From Streptococcus oralis (GTDB lineage Bacteria; Bacillota; Bacilli; Lactobacillales; Streptococcaceae): 54,063 nucleotides of DNA. The DNA lies in assembly GCF_001578935.1 (NCBI RefSeq), contig NZ_KQ969521.1, forward strand, positions 862,287-916,349, in the 5' to 3' direction. The notes beneath the pieces are model-generated. The model worked only from the letters and a program-made list of their open reading frames with translations. It did not search any database and was not told the DNA's origin. How positions within the stretch are numbered: the first letter of the stretch is position 1; each line of letters starts with the position of its first letter. Positions 1 through 7,940 of the stretch are shown in pieces. The translations under genes were made by a program, and so were the position numbers.

Positions 1-191
1 ATGGCAAAAATCAAAGCTAGTACTAAACCAAAGAGAGCCCCCCCAAGCGTCAACATCAAGGTTGTCGGCAGTTGTTGGACAATCCTTGGAATTCCATCAA
101 AGACCGAACGCAAACTAAAGAGCTTACCATCCGGAATGAGTTGCATCAAACTTTGATACCAATCTGATGCTAAAAATGTTGTAACAGTCAT
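1..191 (-). CDS. Amino-acid ABC transporter permease, N-terminal part (runs off left edge)
   Basis: The minus-strand frame opens at an ATG at 191 preceded by GGAGAGGATGTTTTT, a good ribosome site, and stays open to base 1, giving 63 residues beginning MTVTTFLASDWYQSLM. A hydrophobic segment starts near residue 45 (TTLMLTLGGALFGLVLALIF), which fits the first membrane helix of a HisM/GlnP-type polar amino-acid permease. Such permeases pair with a GlnQ-type ATPase and an extracellular binding protein, none of which is visible at this edge. It is separate from the permease/ATPase pair near 39-40 kb. The family call rests on a short N-terminus and recognition of the start sequence, so it is moderate. 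Confidence 0.6.
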   Translation of the reverse strand, partial: MTVTTFLASDWYQSLMQLIPDGKLFSLRSVFDGIPRIVQQLPTTLMLTLGGALFGLVLALIFA

Positions 192-347
192 AAAAACATC
201 CTCTCCTGATAATGATTCATTCTATCATACTTCTGCTCGCAAGCAAATTATTTGCTACGGGCTGATCAGACTTTGTCTATCTTCTAGTTTATCACACTTT
301 AAAACAGGGAGGCTATATATTTTACCTATCAAGGAGATAAATAAAAA

Positions 348-704
348 CTATCTCAAACCTAAGTTCTCATAGGGTTTTCTATAGCCAATTTGTTTAACAG
401 CACCATTCTCCACCAAAATTGGACGTTTCAATAACATACCATCGCTCGCTAGAAGCTTGGCTGCTTCTTGGTTTGACAGACTTCCCACCTTATCTTTTAG
501 GCCCAGTTCGCGGTATTTGATCCCGCTAGTATTGAAAAATTGTTTCACTTCAAATCCGGAAGTTTCCAACCAGTTCAAAATCACGTCTTCACTTGGTGTT
601 TCTTCTACGATGTGGACAGCTTGGTATTCCAGTCCAAGTTGATTCAATTCATTTTTTGCTTTCTTACAAGTTGAACACTTTGGGTATTCGATAAATTCTA
701 ACAT
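348..704 (-). CDS. Spx/ArsC-family thioredoxin-fold protein
   Basis: This 118-residue protein opens with MLEFIEYPKCSTCKKAK, with a CxxC pair at Cys10/Cys13 in the place typical of the ArsC/Spx/YffB family, followed by the conserved KRPILV segment near residue 93. Length matches the family. Members are either RNA-polymerase-binding redox regulators (Spx) or arsenate-reductase-like proteins of unknown substrate. It differs from canonical Spx in local sequence, so I treat it as a YffB-like ArsC-family protein. It is the last gene of a GNAT-ogt-spx-like operon, starting 12 bp after ogt stops, so it may share a stress or repair context, which is inference only. Confidence 0.8.
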   Translation of the reverse strand: MLEFIEYPKCSTCKKAKNELNQLGLEYQAVHIVEETPSEDVILNWLETSGFEVKQFFNTSGIKYRELGLKDKVGSLSNQEAAKLLASDGMLLKRPILVENGAVKQIGYRKPYENLGLR

Positions 705-716
705 TTTCTTCGCTTT

Positions 717-1232
717 CTATTCTTTGTTTTCTTGAAATGCTGCACCTTCATGTTGCAAGAGCCAGGCTTTCTTTTCGACTCCCGATGCATAGCCTGTCAA
801 GCGATTGCCTGACCCCAGCACACGGTGACAGGGAACGAGGATGGACCAAGGATTGCGCCCCACTGCTCCGCCAATCGCTTGGGCAGAAGCCACTTGCAGG
901 TCTTGAGCTATTTGTCCGTAAGTTACTATTTGACCATAAGGAATGTCCTGTAAGTAAGCCCAGACCCGCTTTTCAAAATCTGTTCCAATAGGAGCCAAAG
1001 GTAAGTCAGATAGATTCTCACCACTGCCTTCGAAATAGGTATCTAAATAGGAAATAACTTGCTCTAATACAGGATGGCTAACAACTTCTTCTATCGTTTC
1101 ATCCCCTAATCCCCTCTCAAAATGCTTCTGCTCCTGCACCCAAATGCCATACAGATAATTGTCATCAGCAACTAAGGATAAGGTTCCAATTGGCGACGGG
1201 TAGAGCATTTTTGCGTACTTTTTCTGCTTCAT
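717..1232 (-). CDS. ogt: Methylated-DNA--protein-cysteine methyltransferase
   Basis: The 171-residue protein carries the alkyltransferase active-site motif PCHRVLGSGNRLTGYASG near residues 133-150, with the acceptor cysteine in PCHR, and an upstream helix-turn-helix region (TYGQIAQDLQVASAQAIGGAVGRNP) containing the GxxVGRNP signature that binds DNA. The family directly transfers O6-alkyl groups from guanine to its own cysteine and is inactivated in one turnover. Its ATG overlaps the stop of the upstream acetyltransferase gene by 4 bp (ATGA), indicating translational coupling. There is no Ada-type zinc domain, so this is the stand-alone Ogt form. Confidence 0.92.
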   Translation of the reverse strand: MKQKKYAKMLYPSPIGTLSLVADDNYLYGIWVQEQKHFERGLGDETIEEVVSHPVLEQVISYLDTYFEGSGENLSDLPLAPIGTDFEKRVWAYLQDIPYGQIVTYGQIAQDLQVASAQAIGGAVGRNPWSILVPCHRVLGSGNRLTGYASGVEKKAWLLQHEGAAFQENKE

Positions 1233-1723
1233 TTCTTTAATTTTTGATAGGCCAAGCGTTCACCATCTACTGGCACCTTACCGACCTGTTTAAAACCGAG
1301 TTCTCCAAAAATATGTTGCATAGCCTTGTTTTGTGCATGCGTATCTGAACGAAAATCTAGATAATCAAAACCTTCAATCAAGCCTTCTAAGAAAGTCTGA
1401 GCAACACCTTGTCCTTGGACATTTGCTGCCACAGCGATACGGTGAAAGACCAGATATTCTGATTCTCCCCCCTGCCAACTTCCTTCATAAATGGCTTCAT
1501 AGGCTTCCTCTGGACTCTTGGTCACAGCAGCATAGGCTAACAGTTCTCCCTCTTCCAAGGCCACATAGGCTTGACCTGAGATGATATCATCGATAATAAC
1601 ATCCGCATTTGGATAGCCATTTTGCCACTGGTCACTACCAGCATCTGCTAAACGTTTTTTAGCATCATCTATCACCCGCATAATCGCATCTACTTCATTT
1701 GGAAAAGCTAAACGAATCTCCAT
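1229..1723 (-). CDS. GNAT-family N-acetyltransferase
   Basis: A 164-residue protein with a GNAT fold: an N-terminal MEIRLAFPNEVDAIMRVIDDA segment, a central strand pair with VFHRIAVAANVQGQGVAQTFLEG (the Q-x-x-G-x-G/A acetyl-CoA pyrophosphate loop around residues 103-108), and a C-terminal NKAMQHIFGELGFKQVG segment typical of the last strand. The substrate cannot be read from sequence. The start has a GAGGAG ribosome site 8 bases upstream. It is first in the operon with ogt and the ArsC-like gene. Confidence 0.88.
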   Translation of the reverse strand: MEIRLAFPNEVDAIMRVIDDAKKRLADAGSDQWQNGYPNADVIIDDIISGQAYVALEEGELLAYAAVTKSPEEAYEAIYEGSWQGGESEYLVFHRIAVAANVQGQGVAQTFLEGLIEGFDYLDFRSDTHAQNKAMQHIFGELGFKQVGKVPVDGERLAYQKLKK

Positions 1724-1794
1724 CTTTTCTCCTCATTTCTGACTAGTTTCTCTCATCATAGCATAATTTAAAGCTTTCTACAAGCAGTTGAAAC

Positions 1795-1840
1795 TTGACT
1801 TTTGTTTTTTATTATTTTATAATCTAGTTATCAAAACTAG
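1795..1840 (+). promoter_or_regulatory. Promoter with adjacent inverted repeat upstream of the DUF1836 gene
   Basis: TTGACT at 1795-1800, a 17-base spacer and TATAAT at 1818-1823 form a near-consensus sigma-A promoter. Directly after the -10 box lies CTAGTT-atcaa-AACTAG (1824-1840), a perfect 6-bp inverted repeat covering the expected transcription start. Because the first gene encodes a MerR-like helix-turn-helix protein, an autoregulatory operator is plausible but unproven. Confidence 0.7.
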
Positions 1841-1857
1841 ATAAAAAGGAGTTGGAA

Positions 1858-2304
1858 ATGAATTCTAACTTTTCCTACCCAAAATGGGAAGACATTCCAA
1901 ACATTGACCTCTATCTGGATCAGGTTTTACTTTATGTCAATCAAGTCTGTGCCCCTATCTCTCCAGATAAGGACAAAGGGCTAACAGCATCCATGGTCAA
2001 TAACTATGTCAAACATGGTTACCTGACAAAGCCAGACAAGAAAAAATACCAACGCAAACAGATTGCCCGCTTGATTGCCATCACCACTCTCAAGTCTGTC
2101 TTTTCAATCCAAGAAATCGCTCAAACACTGAATACTCTGCAAACTCAAGCAAGCTCAGACCAGCTCTACGACGCTTTTGTAGACTACATGAACCATGGGA
2201 TTGATCCAGAAAATCCTATTATCCAAACTAGCTGTCAAACGGTTAAACTCTATCATCAAACTCTAGACTTAATCCTTAGTAAAGACAAGGAGGAAATCCA
2301 ATGA
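1858..2304 (+). CDS. DUF1836 family protein (MerR-like HTH), putative regulator
   Basis: The protein of about 148 residues contains the DUF1836 pattern: an N-terminal WEDIPNIDLYLDQVL helix, then SMVNNYVKHGYLTKP and KKYQRKQIARLIAITTLKSVFSIQEIAQTL, which resembles the winged helix of MerR proteins. I chose the ATG at 1858 because AAGGAG at 1846-1851 lies 6 bases upstream; an in-frame TTG at 1852 is too close to that site. The gene overlaps the next one by 4 bp, so the pair is co-translated. Function is not known; a DNA-binding role, possibly at the inverted repeat in its own promoter, is inference. Confidence 0.8.
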   Translation: MNSNFSYPKWEDIPNIDLYLDQVLLYVNQVCAPISPDKDKGLTASMVNNYVKHGYLTKPDKKKYQRKQIARLIAITTLKSVFSIQEIAQTLNTLQTQASSDQLYDAFVDYMNHGIDPENPIIQTSCQTVKLYHQTLDLILSKDKEEIQ

Positions 2305-2948
2305 ACACCCGTCTAAAGCTCAGTAAAAAACTCAGTTTTGGAGAGGAAATTGCTAATAGCGTGACCCATGCTGTAGGTGCCGTTATCATGCTCATCTTGC
2401 TCCCTATTTCATCCACCTATAGTTATGAAGCACATGGATTTTTATCATCTTTTGGTGTTTCTATCTTTGTTATCAGTCTCTTTCTCATGTTCCTCTCGTC
2501 AACCATCTATCACTCTATGGCCTATGGTTCGACCCACAAATACGTCTTGCGAATCATCGACCATTCTATGATTTACGTGGCTATCGCAGGCTCTTATACG
2601 CCGGTCGTATTGACTTTGATGAATAACTGGTTTGGATATCTAATTATTGCCATTCAGTGGGGAACGACCATCTTTGGCATCCTCTATAAAATCTTTGCTA
2701 AAAAGGTCAATGAGAAATTCAGCCTTGCCCTTTACCTGATTATGGGCTGGTTGGTTCTGGCTATCATTCCTGCCATTATCAGTCAAACGACGCCAATTTT
2801 CTGGAGTCTTATGGTAACTGGTGGACTCTGTTATACAGTTGGAGCTGGATTTTACGCTAAGAAAAGACCCTATTTCCACATGATTTGGCATCTCTTTATC
2901 CTAGCAGCATCTGCACTTCAATATATCGCGATTGTTTATTACATGTAA
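2301..2948 (+). CDS. Hemolysin III / TrhA-family membrane protein (PAQR superfamily)
   Basis: The 215-residue protein has about seven hydrophobic segments and the family motifs: GEEIANSVTHAVGA near the N-terminus, SSTIYHSM near residue 75, RIIDHSMIYVAIAGSYTP near residue 95, and a C-terminal HMIWHLFILAASALQY. The conserved Ser, His and Asp residues in SxxxHS, DHS and HxxxH match the metal-site residues of the PAQR/CREST superfamily. Members have been named hemolysin III, and the Bacillus members relate to membrane-lipid homeostasis, so hemolytic activity should not be assumed. It is translationally coupled to the DUF1836 gene and ends at a bidirectional terminator shared with pdxT. Confidence 0.88.
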   Translation: MNTRLKLSKKLSFGEEIANSVTHAVGAVIMLILLPISSTYSYEAHGFLSSFGVSIFVISLFLMFLSSTIYHSMAYGSTHKYVLRIIDHSMIYVAIAGSYTPVVLTLMNNWFGYLIIAIQWGTTIFGILYKIFAKKVNEKFSLALYLIMGWLVLAIIPAIISQTTPIFWSLMVTGGLCYTVGAGFYAKKRPYFHMIWHLFILAASALQYIAIVYYM

Positions 2949-2978
2949 AAAAGTTGAGAATCTTTTCTCAACTTTTTT
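2947..2978. terminator. Bidirectional terminator between the trhA-like gene and pdxT
   Basis: A 14-bp perfect stem, AAAAAAGTTGAGAA (2947-2960) with TTCTCAACTTTTTT (2965-2978) around a TCTT loop, serves both convergent genes. The stem overlaps the stop codons of both: TAA at 2946-2948 and the pdxT stop at 2968-2970. Confidence 0.93.
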
Positions 2979-3549
2979 CTTTACACATATTGATAAAATA
3001 CTGGTGCAAGCGAGCATCATCTGTCAATTCTGGATGAAAAGAAGTTACCAGCATATTCTGTTCTTGAGCTGCAACGATTTGATCGTCTACTGTTGCTAGA
3101 ATTTCTACACCCTCTCCAACACTGCTGATAATCGGTCCACGGATAAAGGTCATGGGAATCTGACCAACTCCCTTACATTCTGCTTCTGTATAAAAACTTC
3201 CTAGTTGGCGCCCATAGGCATTGCGCTCTACTACTATGTCCATAGTCGCTAGATGACTTTCTTCTTGGGAAGCGACTTCCTTAGCTAGCAAAATCAAACC
3301 CGCACAGGTTCCAAAGACTGGTAAGCCATTGAGAATGGCTTCTCGGATGGGAAGCAGCATCTGCTGGTCACGCAAGAGTTTGCCCATGGTTGTAGATTCT
3401 CCACCAGGCAAAATCAAACCAGACAAGTCACTCTGACCTTGTTGAAAATCATCTAAATTTCTGATTTCGACACTAGCAACACCTAACTTTTCTAGCACTT
3501 TTGCATGCTCTTCAAAGGCACCTTGCAAGGCCAATATTCCAATTCTCAT
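2968..3549 (-). CDS. pdxT: PLP synthase glutaminase subunit PdxT
   Basis: The 193-residue class-I glutamine amidotransferase starts [16 protein letters not shown] and shows [15 protein letters not shown], the nucleophile loop [13 protein letters not shown] (Cys near residue 81) and the SFHPELTDD segment supplying the His/Glu of the triad near residues 171-173. PdxT hydrolyses glutamine and channels ammonia to PdxS. Its start is adjacent to the pdxS stop (pdxS ends at 3550), so the two are tightly coupled. Length matches the family. Confidence 0.96.
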   Translation of the reverse strand: MRIGILALQGAFEEHAKVLEKLGVASVEIRNLDDFQQGQSDLSGLILPGGESTTMGKLLRDQQMLLPIREAILNGLPVFGTCAGLILLAKEVASQEESHLATMDIVVERNAYGRQLGSFYTEAECKGVGQIPMTFIRGPIISSVGEGVEILATVDDQIVAAQEQNMLVTSFHPELTDDARLHQYFINMCKEKS

Positions 3550-4425
3550 CTATTTTCCTCGCTCTGCCATGAGAATTTGAATTTCATTCTCATTGATACC
3601 AACCATGGCTTCCCCTAGGTCTTCAGAGATTTGAGCCAGAATTTGAGGATTTTGGTAGTTGGTTACGGCCTTAACAATAGCACTTGCTCGTTTAACAGGG
3701 TCGCCTGACTTGAAAATACCTGAACCGACAAAGACGCCCTCTGCCCCCAATTGCATCATCAGTGCAGCATCTGCTGGTGTTGCAACACCTCCAGCTGCGA
3801 AGTTTACAACTGGCAATTTTCCATGTTCATGAACGTATTGGACCAATTCAACAGGGACTTGCAAGTCCTTCGCAGCAACATAAAGTTCGTCCTCACGTAG
3901 ATTTTGAATGCGGCGAATTTCCTGATTCATCATGCGCATATGGCGAACAGCTTGGACGATATCTCCTGTACCGGGTTCTCCTTTTGTCCGAATCATGGAA
4001 GCTCCCTCAGCAACACGACGCAAGGCTTCACCCGAGTCCTTAGCCCCACAAACAAAAGGAACTTGGAATTCTTTCTTGTCCACATGGAAACAATCGTCAG
4101 CTGGAGATAGAACTTCACTCTCATCAATATAGTCAATCTCAATAGCCTCTAAAATCTGAGCTTCAACAAAATGTCCGATTCTGACCTTGGCCATCACTGG
4201 AATGCTAACTGCTTCTTGGATTTCCTTAATCATCTTTGGATCACTCATGCGGGAAACTCCACCAGCAGCACGAATATCTGCTGGAATCCGCTCCAAGGCC
4301 ATCACAGCTGCCGCACCAGCAGCTTCTGCGATACGAGCCTGTTCAGGGTTCTGAACGTCCATGATAACCCCACCTTTGAGCATCTGTGCCAAGTTTTTAT
4401 TTAGTTCATAACGATTTTCAGTCAT
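3550..4425 (-). CDS. pdxS: Pyridoxal 5'-phosphate synthase subunit PdxS
   Basis: This 291-residue protein has the conserved PdxS sequence: [24 protein letters not shown], the Schiff-base lysine in [14 protein letters not shown] (Lys near residue 80), the second lysine region [12 protein letters not shown], and the phosphate loop [32 protein letters not shown]. PdxS condenses ribose 5-phosphate, glyceraldehyde 3-phosphate and ammonia from PdxT to make PLP, in a 12+12 complex. It is the first gene of the pdxST operon and has its own promoter upstream. Confidence 0.97.
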   Translation of the reverse strand: MTENRYELNKNLAQMLKGGVIMDVQNPEQARIAEAAGAAAVMALERIPADIRAAGGVSRMSDPKMIKEIQEAVSIPVMAKVRIGHFVEAQILEAIEIDYIDESEVLSPADDCFHVDKKEFQVPFVCGAKDSGEALRRVAEGASMIRTKGEPGTGDIVQAVRHMRMMNQEIRRIQNLREDELYVAAKDLQVPVELVQYVHEHGKLPVVNFAAGGVATPADAALMMQLGAEGVFVGSGIFKSGDPVKRASAIVKAVTNYQNPQILAQISEDLGEAMVGINENEIQILMAERGK

Positions 4426-4448
4426 TTCTTAATCCTCATCATTTTTAT

Positions 4449-4493
4449 TGGTAGCTACCATTTCATTTTAAGTCAGAACAGAATGAAGTACAA
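4449..4493 (-). promoter_or_regulatory. pdxST promoter with a palindrome in the leader
   Basis: On the minus strand TTGTAC (4493-4488), a 17-base spacer and TAAAAT (4470-4465) make a good sigma-A promoter. Just after it the 5' leader contains the perfect 12-bp palindrome TGGTAGCTACCA (4449-4460), a possible operator or RNA structure. No PdxR gene is visible nearby. Confidence 0.6.
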
Positions 4494-4527
4494 GATAAAA
4501 AAAGGATAATTGTATGGGTACAAATTG

Positions 4528-4632
4528 ATACTCAATGAAAATCAAAGAGCAAACTAGGAAGCTAGCCGCAGGCTGTACTTGAGTACGGTAAGGCGAAGCT
4601 GACGTGGTTTGAATTTGATTTTCGAAGAGTAT
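4528..4632. repeat. BOX element (boxA-boxC type, no boxB module seen)
   Basis: The 105-bp sequence begins ATACTCAATGAAAATCAAAG and ends ATTTTCGAAGAGTAT, the inverted ends of pneumococcal BOX repeats. It contains TAAGGCGAAGCTGACG, close to the core used for BOX typing, and the GCTAGCCGCAGGCTG hairpin of boxA. The repeated boxB middle modules (GAACTGACGAAGTCAG type) are missing, so it is a minimal boxA-boxC form. It lies between the pdxS promoter and the nox terminator. Confidence 0.85.
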
Positions 4633-4636
4633 AACT

Positions 4637-4671
4637 AAAAAACTATCTGACCTTAACCTAAGGCCAGATAG
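4637..4671 (-). terminator. Rho-independent terminator of nox
   Basis: On the minus strand CTATCTGGCCTTA and TAAGGTCAGATAG form a 13-bp stem with one mismatch around GGT, followed by six T residues (4642-4637). It lies 12 bp after the nox stop. Confidence 0.9.
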
Positions 4672-4682
4672 CTCGTCAATTT

Positions 4683-6062
4683 TTATTTTTCAGCTGTAAG
4701 TGCAGCCATTGTAATGTAGTTGTATGGTTTGTTGAAGTGTGGCAAGAAGAATAGATCTGTCAATGCCAATTTATCAATGGTTACATGCTCTTGGATAGCA
4801 AGTGAGAACATGTGGATTCCCATACTGATAGCGGCATCATGTGAAACCATTTGTGCACCAAGAATTTCACGGCTGTCTTTGTCAAAGACAATCTTGATGG
4901 CAACTTCGTGATTGTCATGTTTGATAAATTCTGGTTTTTGAAGATCGTTAAAGCCTGTTTCAGTTGCGTTATAACCAGCTGCCTTGGCTTTTTCAAGAGT
5001 CAAACCAGTCGAAACCATGTGAAGTCCGTAGATAGAGATACCATTTGATCCTTGAACTCCGATTCCTTCCAATTCATGTCCACAAGCGTTGTAGGCACCA
5101 ACGATTCCAGTACGAACAGCGTTTGAAGCAAGCGCGATGTAGCTAGTGTCTTTACGAGCATTGTCATAAACAGTTGCACAGTCACCAACGGCAAATACAC
5201 CTGGAAGTGAAGTTTCTTGTTTCTTGTCTACAAGGAAGGCACCGTTGCGGAAGAGTTCAATCTTACCATCAGCAAGAGCTGTGTTTGGACGGAAACCAAC
5301 AGCAAGAACCACCATATCTACATCAAATGTTGCTTTGTCTGTCACCAAGCGTTCAACTTTTCCATTACCTTGAATGGCTTTAACTGTTTGACCAAGAGCC
5401 AAGCGGATGTTGTGGTCTTCCAAGTTCTTCGCCATCATTTGTGTGAAGTCTTTGTCATAGTAACCGTTCAAGACAGTATCTACAATATCAACAAGGACAA
5501 CTTCTTTTCCAAGACGTTCAAAAGCTTCAGCAAGTTCTACACCGATGTAACCACCACCAACAACGGCAATGCGCTCAAGGTGTTTGCTCTTGTCTTCAAG
5601 TTTTTCGATAACTTCTTCAGCGTTTTGGTACAATTTAACAAATTGTACATTTTCAAGAGTTGCTTTGAATTCGCGGTTTCCTTTAACAATTTCAACACCT
5701 TCTATTGGTGGCAAAATTGGAGTTGAACCAGTTGCAAAGATCAATTTATCATAAGACTCTTTGTGTTCTTTACCTTCAACTTCTGCAGTCACAACTTTGT
5801 TATCGTAGTCAATTGAAAGAACTGGTGAGTTCATGTAAACTTTAGCACCTTTTGCTTCCAATTTTTCTTTATCAGAGTAGAAGAGACCTTCTGGGCCATC
5901 AATTTGTTCCCCGATCCAAAGCGCCATTCCACAACCAAGGAATGAAATATTTGAGTTTTGGTCAAATACTACGATTTCGTTCTCATGTCCGAAGTTGTCC
6001 AACATGGTATTAATGCAAGCTGTACCAGCGTGGTTAGCACCAACTACAACGATTTTACTCAT
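4683..6062 (-). CDS. nox: Water-forming NADH oxidase
   Basis: The 459-residue flavoprotein has an N-terminal FAD motif ([13 protein letters not shown]), the redox-active cysteine in SFLGCGM at Cys44, an NADH-binding motif [15 protein letters not shown] near residue 165, and a second FAD motif [10 protein letters not shown] near residue 275. It reduces O2 to water with NADH through a cysteine-sulfenic acid, limiting oxygen stress and regenerating NAD+. Length and the Cys44 position agree with streptococcal Nox. It is single-gene, terminated by a strong hairpin and driven by a promoter overlapped by a cre site, so carbon-catabolite control by CcpA is likely (inference). It diverges from the apbE flavin operon. 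Confidence 0.97.
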   Translation of the reverse strand: MSKIVVVGANHAGTACINTMLDNFGHENEIVVFDQNSNISFLGCGMALWIGEQIDGPEGLFYSDKEKLEAKGAKVYMNSPVLSIDYDNKVVTAEVEGKEHKESYDKLIFATGSTPILPPIEGVEIVKGNREFKATLENVQFVKLYQNAEEVIEKLEDKSKHLERIAVVGGGYIGVELAEAFERLGKEVVLVDIVDTVLNGYYDKDFTQMMAKNLEDHNIRLALGQTVKAIQGNGKVERLVTDKATFDVDMVVLAVGFRPNTALADGKIELFRNGAFLVDKKQETSLPGVFAVGDCATVYDNARKDTSYIALASNAVRTGIVGAYNACGHELEGIGVQGSNGISIYGLHMVSTGLTLEKAKAAGYNATETGFNDLQKPEFIKHDNHEVAIKIVFDKDSREILGAQMVSHDAAISMGIHMFSLAIQEHVTIDKLALTDLFFLPHFNKPYNYITMAALTAEK

Positions 6063-6100
6063 AGAAAAATTCCTACCTTTAATTTTTGATTTACCTTTCT

Positions 6101-6129
6101 AGTATATCATTTACTGTTAGCGTTTACAA
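6101..6129 (-). promoter_or_regulatory. nox promoter overlapped by a cre (CcpA) site
   Basis: On the minus strand TTGTAA (6129-6124), 17 bases and TATACT (6106-6101) form the promoter. TGTAAACGCTAACA (6128-6115) matches the CcpA operator pattern TGNAANCGNNNNCA and covers the -35 end and spacer, a position expected to block polymerase. Confidence 0.78.
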
Positions 6130-6250
6130 GGCATTTGCTCAGAATTCTCTTTTTTTCAGAAAAAAATACACTTAACATTGATAAATCTAATTTTTCTATC
6201 GTTTTCACATTAATTTTGAGCATATTTCTTGACTTTTTGTCAAAATTCAT

Positions 6251-6279
6251 TTGTGAAAACGCTGACTTTATGATATGCT
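6251..6279 (+). promoter_or_regulatory. apbE operon promoter with cre-like sequence
   Basis: TTGTGA (6251-6256), 17 bases and TATGCT (6274-6279) form a plausible promoter. TGAAAACGCTGACT (6254-6267) resembles a cre half-consensus and lies inside it. The -35 also reads TTGTGAA, a Rex half-site, but the second half is not present, so I do not call Rex. Confidence 0.5.
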
Positions 6280-6369
6280 AGATACATGGAAAGAAAATGT
6301 AAGGGGTTTAATTTTTCTTTAACGACCTTATATTGAATGATTTCCTATAAAGAGAAAGGAGCTGGTAGC

Positions 6370-7299
6370 TTGCCTCTTCATTCACGTTCTGAACGGCTAA
6401 TGGGAACAACGATCACGATTTCATTAGTAGATGAACAGGCTGATTGCCTACTTCAAGGAGCCTTTGATTTGCTCAAGGAACTCGAATACCGCTTTAACGC
6501 CAACAGTCAAGAATCCGAACTGATGGAAATCAACTACCAGGCTGGAATCAAACCTGTTAAGGTTCACCCTGACCTATTTGAACTGATTGCTCTTGGACTT
6601 GAGCATAGCCTAGCTCCATCTAGCCATCTAAACATCAGCATTGGCCCCTTGATTCAAACCTGGCGAATCGGATTTGCAGATGCACGGCTTCCAGACTCTA
6701 AAGAAATCGAAGCTGTCTTACCTCTAGTTGACCCGCATTTTATCAAGTTGGATCCGACTAGCTCTACTGTCTTTTTAGAGAAGAAAGGAATGAAGCTTGA
6801 TTTAGGTTGTTTAGCTAAGGGCTATAGTGCAGATAAGGTTGCCCAGTATTTGAAAGAACACGGTGTCACCTCTGCCTTGATCAATCTCGGAGGAAATATC
6901 CTCACCATCGGGAACAATCAAGCCAAAGAAGGGAAAGCCTGGCAGATTGGGATTCAAGATCCGCGAAATCCTCGTGGCAATCATCTCCTAACGATCCCTG
7001 CTTCTAACAAATCCGTTGTCACTTCAGGTATCTATGAACGCCACCTGACAGTAGATGGAAAAGACTATCACCATATCTTTGATAGTAAGACAGGATTCCC
7101 TGTCGAAACCGATCTTGCTAGCCTAACGATTGTCTCTGATAAATCCGTTGATGGTGAGATATGGACAACTCGCCTTTTCGGAGAACGAAGCGCTTCTATC
7201 CTCTGGCAAGTCGAAAGTATAGATGGCATTGAAGCCATCCTCATCGACAAAGAGGGGCGTCTTGCATGTTCTTCAGGCCTTCAAAATTGTATTATGTAA
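6370..7299 (+). CDS. apbE: FAD:protein FMN transferase, apparently cytosolic
   Basis: ApbE-family enzymes cleave FAD and attach FMN through a phosphoester to a Ser/Thr of target proteins. Visible family blocks are LMGTTITISLV, the Mg/FAD loop LDLGCLAKGYSADKVAQYL, ALINLGGNILTIGN, VVTSGIYERHLTVDGKDYHHIFDSKTG and a C-terminal metal-site region. I prefer the TTG at 6370, which has AAGGAG at 6356-6361 with 8-base spacing; an upstream ATG at 6337 has no ribosome site. Either start gives no signal peptide or lipobox, unlike most exported ApbE lipoproteins, so it should act in the cytosol. It heads an operon with two FMN-reductase-like genes; the last has two flavinylation-type motifs and is the likely substrate. 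Confidence 0.9.
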   Translation: MPLHSRSERLMGTTITISLVDEQADCLLQGAFDLLKELEYRFNANSQESELMEINYQAGIKPVKVHPDLFELIALGLEHSLAPSSHLNISIGPLIQTWRIGFADARLPDSKEIEAVLPLVDPHFIKLDPTSSTVFLEKKGMKLDLGCLAKGYSADKVAQYLKEHGVTSALINLGGNILTIGNNQAKEGKAWQIGIQDPRNPRGNHLLTIPASNKSVVTSGIYERHLTVDGKDYHHIFDSKTGFPVETDLASLTIVSDKSVDGEIWTTRLFGERSASILWQVESIDGIEAILIDKEGRLACSSGLQNCIM

Positions 7300-7317
7300 A
7301 AAGAGAAAGGAAATCTC

Positions 7318-7923
7318 ATGCTAAAACTTATTGCCATTGTTGGAACGAACTCTAAACGTTCTACAAACCGCCAATTGCTCCAATACATGCAAAAACACTT
7401 TGCTGATAAAGCTGAAATTGAACTCGTTGAAATCAAGGATATCCCTGTTTTCAACAAACCTGCAGATAAACTTCTTCCCGCTGAAATTCTTGAAATTGCA
7501 GCTAAAATTGAAGAGGCTGATGGTGTGATTATCGGTACTCCTGAGTACGACCACTCTATCCCTGCAGTTTTGATGAGCGCTCTTGCTTGGCTATCTTACG
7601 GTATCTACCCACTTTTGAACAAACCAATCATGATCACTGGTGCTTCCTATGGTACACTTGGTTCATCTCGTGCCCAATTGCAACTTCGTCAAATCTTGAA
7701 CGCTCCTGAAATCAAGGCAAATGTTCTACCAGATGAATTCTTGCTTTCACACTCTCTTCAAGCATTTAACCCAAGTGGCGACTTGGTTGACCTTGACGTC
7801 ATCAAGAAATTGGATGCCATCTTTGATGACTTCCGTATCTTTGTGAAAATTACTGAAAAATTGCGCAATGCACAAGAATTGCTTCGCAAAGATGCTGAAG
7901 AATTTGACTGGGAAAATTTGTAA
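7318..7923 (+). CDS. NADPH-dependent FMN reductase-family protein
   Basis: This 201-residue flavodoxin-fold protein shows the NADPH-dependent FMN reductase pattern: LIAIVGTNSKRSTNRQLLQYM for the FMN phosphate loop, ADGVIIGTPEYDHSIPAVLMSALAWLSY near residue 65, and KPIMITGASYGTLGSSRAQLQLRQIL near residue 102. It likely reduces flavins, quinones or similar acceptors with NAD(P)H. It is a shorter paralogue of the next gene and lacks its PAS-like domain and tail. It starts 18 bp after apbE with a GAAAGGA ribosome site, so it is in the same transcript. Confidence 0.88.
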   Translation: MLKLIAIVGTNSKRSTNRQLLQYMQKHFADKAEIELVEIKDIPVFNKPADKLLPAEILEIAAKIEEADGVIIGTPEYDHSIPAVLMSALAWLSYGIYPLLNKPIMITGASYGTLGSSRAQLQLRQILNAPEIKANVLPDEFLLSHSLQAFNPSGDLVDLDVIKKLDAIFDDFRIFVKITEKLRNAQELLRKDAEEFDWENL

Positions 7924-7940
7924 GATAGGAGACCGAAAGA

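Noticed and set aside
5217..5726. 169-codon plus-strand frame inside nox
   Set aside because: Antisense shadow of nox with biased Phe/Ser/Leu composition.
6251..6270. Rex operator upstream of apbE
   Set aside because: Only one half-site (TTGTGAA) is present; the inverted half is missing.
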